Below, piece by piece: positions 61,704 to 64,000 of a stretch of DNA of 64,000 bases. Within the stretch, counting starts at the first letter, position 1. Each line of letters starts with the position of its first letter. The DNA is from Alistipes sp. (GTDB lineage Bacteria; Bacteroidota; Bacteroidia; Bacteroidales; Rikenellaceae): positions 186,001 through 250,000 of the forward strand of contig NZ_JAHHQJ010000001.1 of the NCBI RefSeq assembly GCF_020026455.1, in the 5' to 3' direction. Under the pieces are notes generated by a model, which was given only the letters and a program-made list of their open reading frames with translations, was not told the origin of the DNA and did not search any database. Made by a program: the position numbers and the translations under genes.

Positions 61704-63641
61704 ATGATTTCATTAGACAACCTTACCGTCAGTTATGGGGGCTGGACCCTTTTCGACAATATTTCGTTTCTGATCAACCCGAAGGACCGCATCGGGCTGG
61801 TGGGCAAGAACGGAGCAGGCAAAACCACGCTCCTGCGCATCATCACGGGCGAGTTGCAGCCCACGTCGGGAGCCGTGACACTCAACGGCGACTGCTCGAT
61901 CGGGTATCTGCCGCAGACGATGCGCGTGGCGGACACCACGACGCTCGCGGAGGAGACCGCCAAGGCCTTCGAGGAGGTGTTGCGGCTCGAGAGCGAGATC
62001 GAGGCCCTGACGCGCGAGATCGCCGAGCGCACCGACTACGAAAGTCCCGAATACGAACAGCTCCTGCATCGTCTGAACGATGCGCAGGACCACTATCATA
62101 TCCTCGGCGGCGAGACCCGCGACGCGGACATCGAGAAGACGCTGCTGGGCCTCGGTTTCAGACGTGAGGACTTCGGGCGTGCCACGAGCGAGTTCTCGGG
62201 CGGCTGGCGCATGCGGATCGAGCTGGCGAAGCTGCTGCTGCGCCGACCCTCGATCTTCCTGCTGGACGAGCCGACGAACCACCTCGACATCGAGTCGATC
62301 CAGTGGCTCGAGGAGTATCTCCGGAATTACAACGGCGCGGTGCTGCTCATTTCCCACGACCGCGCCTTTCTGGACAACGTCACCAACCGCACGGTCGAGC
62401 TGTCGCTGGGCAAGATCACCGATTACAAGGTCTCCTATTCGAAATACGTCGTCCTGCGCGCCGAGCGCCGGGAGCAGCAGATGGCCGCCTACGAGAACCA
62501 GCAGCGGATGATCGAGAAGACCGAGGAGTTCATCGAGAAATTCCGCTACAAACCCACCAAGTCGAACCAGGTGCAGTCGCGCATCAAGCAGCTGGAGCGC
62601 CTGGACCGCCTCGAAATCGAGGAGGAGGATCTCGCCACGCTCAACATCAAGTTCCCGCCCGCTCCCCGTTCGGGGCAGATCGTTGCTGAGATCCGCGACG
62701 CGGGCATGTCGTTCGGTGCAAAGCATGTTTTCAGCGGAGCCAATTTCGTGATCGGGAAGGGCGATAAAATCGCGCTGGTGGGCCGCAACGGCGAGGGCAA
62801 GACGACCCTTGCCCGCATGCTGATCGGCCAGCTGACGCCGACCGAGGGGTCGGTGCGCCTCGGTGCGAATGTCAATATCGGCTACTACGCCCAGAATCAG
62901 GACGATTTGATGGACGGCGACTTCACGGTCTACGACACGCTGGACCGTGTGGCCGTGGGTGACATCCGGACCCGGCTGCGCGACATCCTGGGGGCGTTTC
63001 TGTTCCGCGGCGAGGACATCGACAAGAAGGTCAAGGTCCTCTCGGGCGGCGAGCGGGCACGTCTGGCCATGGCCCGCATGATGCTCGAACCGCGCAACCT
63101 GCTGGTGCTGGACGAGCCGACGAACCACATGGACATGCGTTCGAAGGACATCCTCAAGAATGCCATCATGAAGTACGACGGTACGGTGGTTGTGGTGTCG
63201 CACGACCGCGAATTCCTCGACGGCATGGTCGGGAAGGTCTACGAGTTCCGCGACGGCGGGGTGAAGGAGTATCTGGGCGGCATCTACTATTTCCTCGAAA
63301 AGCGCAAGCTGGAGTCGTTGCAGGAGATCGAGCGGAAGGACACTCCGTCGAGACCTGCAGCAAAGAGGGACGAGGTGGCAGCTTCGGGAAAACTCACCTA
63401 CGAGCTGAAGAAGGAGCAGGAGAAGCAGATCCGCAAGTTGCGGAAAGCCGTCGAAGCCGTGGAGACCGATCTGGCCGGGATCGAGAAGCAGATTGCCGAG
63501 TACGATGCGCGGTTTGCCGCCGCGACCGAATACAACGAGGCCGACTACAAGGCCTACAACGAACTGAAAGGTCGTTACGATCACCTGATGCACGAGTGGG
63601 AGAAGGTGTCGTATGAACTGGAGATCGTCGAGGATCAGTGA
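61704..63641 (+). CDS. ABC-F family ATPase
   Basis: A 645-residue soluble protein with two ABC domains and no TM helices. Walker A sites are GLVGKNGAGKTTLLRI and ALVGRNGEGKTTLARM; signature motifs are TSEFSGGWRMRIELAKLL and VKVLSGGERARLAMARMM; both Walker B sites read LLDEPTNHLD/VLDEPTNHMD. The linker (KFRYKPTKSNQVQSRIKQL) and a C-terminal coiled coil (from about residue 555) fit the Uup-like group. ABC-F proteins act on the ribosome; resistance or housekeeping roles cannot be told apart here. Confidence 0.93.
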   Translation: MISLDNLTVSYGGWTLFDNISFLINPKDRIGLVGKNGAGKTTLLRIITGELQPTSGAVTLNGDCSIGYLPQTMRVADTTTLAEETAKAFEEVLRLESEIEALTREIAERTDYESPEYEQLLHRLNDAQDHYHILGGETRDADIEKTLLGLGFRREDFGRATSEFSGGWRMRIELAKLLLRRPSIFLLDEPTNHLDIESIQWLEEYLRNYNGAVLLISHDRAFLDNVTNRTVELSLGKITDYKVSYSKYVVLRAERREQQMAAYENQQRMIEKTEEFIEKFRYKPTKSNQVQSRIKQLERLDRLEIEEEDLATLNIKFPPAPRSGQIVAEIRDAGMSFGAKHVFSGANFVIGKGDKIALVGRNGEGKTTLARMLIGQLTPTEGSVRLGANVNIGYYAQNQDDLMDGDFTVYDTLDRVAVGDIRTRLRDILGAFLFRGEDIDKKVKVLSGGERARLAMARMMLEPRNLLVLDEPTNHMDMRSKDILKNAIMKYDGTVVVVSHDREFLDGMVGKVYEFRDGGVKEYLGGIYYFLEKRKLESLQEIERKDTPSRPAAKRDEVAASGKLTYELKKEQEKQIRKLRKAVEAVETDLAGIEKQIAEYDARFAAATEYNEADYKAYNELKGRYDHLMHEWEKVSYELEIVEDQ

Positions 63642-63835
63642 TTTGCGGTTTTGCAGGCTGCTTGTCGGGATGAGCCAAACGCTGCGCGTATGGAGTATTT
63701 GGTTTGTCTTTTGACGCTTGCCGACGCTGCCGATGCTGCCTCCGTTGCTGCCTGTTTGTCTGCGCCGCACGAACGGGGGACGGTCCCGGGCCCGAGGGCC
63801 GGATTGAAGCCGCGTGTAAAAAGTAAAAAACGATT

Positions 63836-64000
63836 ATGGATAACAATCTTATTTTCGGGATTCGTCCCGTGGCCGAAGCGATCGAGGCCGGAAAGCAGAT
63901 CGAGAAACTCTACATCCGCAAGGGTGCCGAAGGGCAGCTGATGCAGGAACTGAAGGACCTTTGCATGCGTCACCGCCTCCATTATCAGGAGGTTCCGGTC
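63836..64000 (+). CDS. RlmB-like rRNA methyltransferase (SpoU/TrmH family), partial
   Basis: Only the first 55 codons are in the window; the frame is open at the right edge. The start MDNNLIFGIRPVAEAIEAGKQ, followed by IEKLYIRKGAEG, is the typical N-terminal substrate-binding domain of 23S rRNA 2'-O-methyltransferases of the TrmH/RlmB type. The SAM-binding knot domain should follow outside the window. Moderate confidence because the catalytic part is not visible. Confidence 0.75.
   Translation, partial: MDNNLIFGIRPVAEAIEAGKQIEKLYIRKGAEGQLMQELKDLCMRHRLHYQEVPV

Overview
The window looks like chromosomal DNA from a high-GC gut Bacteroidetes, most likely an Alistipes-type member of the Rikenellaceae. 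Three things support this: a SusC/SusD pair, a NigD-like lipoprotein and host-glycan hydrolases; promoters of the Bacteroidetes type (-7 box TAnnTTTG, sometimes with TTG or TTTG 19-21 bases upstream); and GC-rich coding DNA that produces long spurious antisense frames. The genus is an inference; no 16S gene is present.

Layout. 204-10367 (+) is a tight N-glycan/mannoside operon: MFS importer, GH20 hexosaminidase, GH130 mannoside phosphorylase, GH92 mannosidase, and a rare-looking GH92-GH125 fusion. 10639-13483 (-) holds rubredoxin, a PH-domain membrane protein, ispD and an M23 endopeptidase lipoprotein. 13853-16195 (+) is lpxK, purine nucleoside phosphorylase and ssb. 16374-26421 (-) is a nutrient-acquisition locus: LytS-type kinase, HExxH metalloprotease, SusC, SusD and a LytTR regulator, with the two-component pair at its two ends. 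26499-31570 (-) carries an SDR enzyme, dCMP deaminase and secA. 31637-34947 (-) is an apparent operon of a catalytically degenerate PafA-like protein, SufE, a SufT/DUF59 protein and a short DUF2851 protein. A GSCFA-domain gene and ispE diverge at 35.9 kb. rpiB, a DUF454 protein, typA, aroB, malic enzyme and ruvB follow.

44391-47293 holds the most interesting module: a NigD-like lipoprotein gene divergent from an ECF sigma factor, which is followed by a protein with an anti-sigma-like N-terminus, one inner-membrane helix, a long disordered linker and an outer-membrane beta-barrel. This is the architecture of the dual-membrane-spanning anti-sigma factors linked to vesiculation in Bacteroides. 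After a tRNA-Arg(CCG) come an S24-like regulator, ribE and a histidine kinase; then lgt, an HU-TM-SPOR protein and a GtrA protein; then uvrB, dnaG, smpB, a HAD phosphatase, tsaB, rmuC, rpe, an ABC-F ATPase and the start of an rlmB-like methyltransferase that runs off the right edge.

Two patterns recur. First, many genes have a -7 promoter box only 4 or 6 bases before the start codon, so their mRNAs are predicted to be leaderless. Second, spacers repeatedly carry local two-copy tandem duplications (18, 25, 34, 35 and 99 bp). No CRISPR array, insertion sequence, prophage or rRNA gene was seen.
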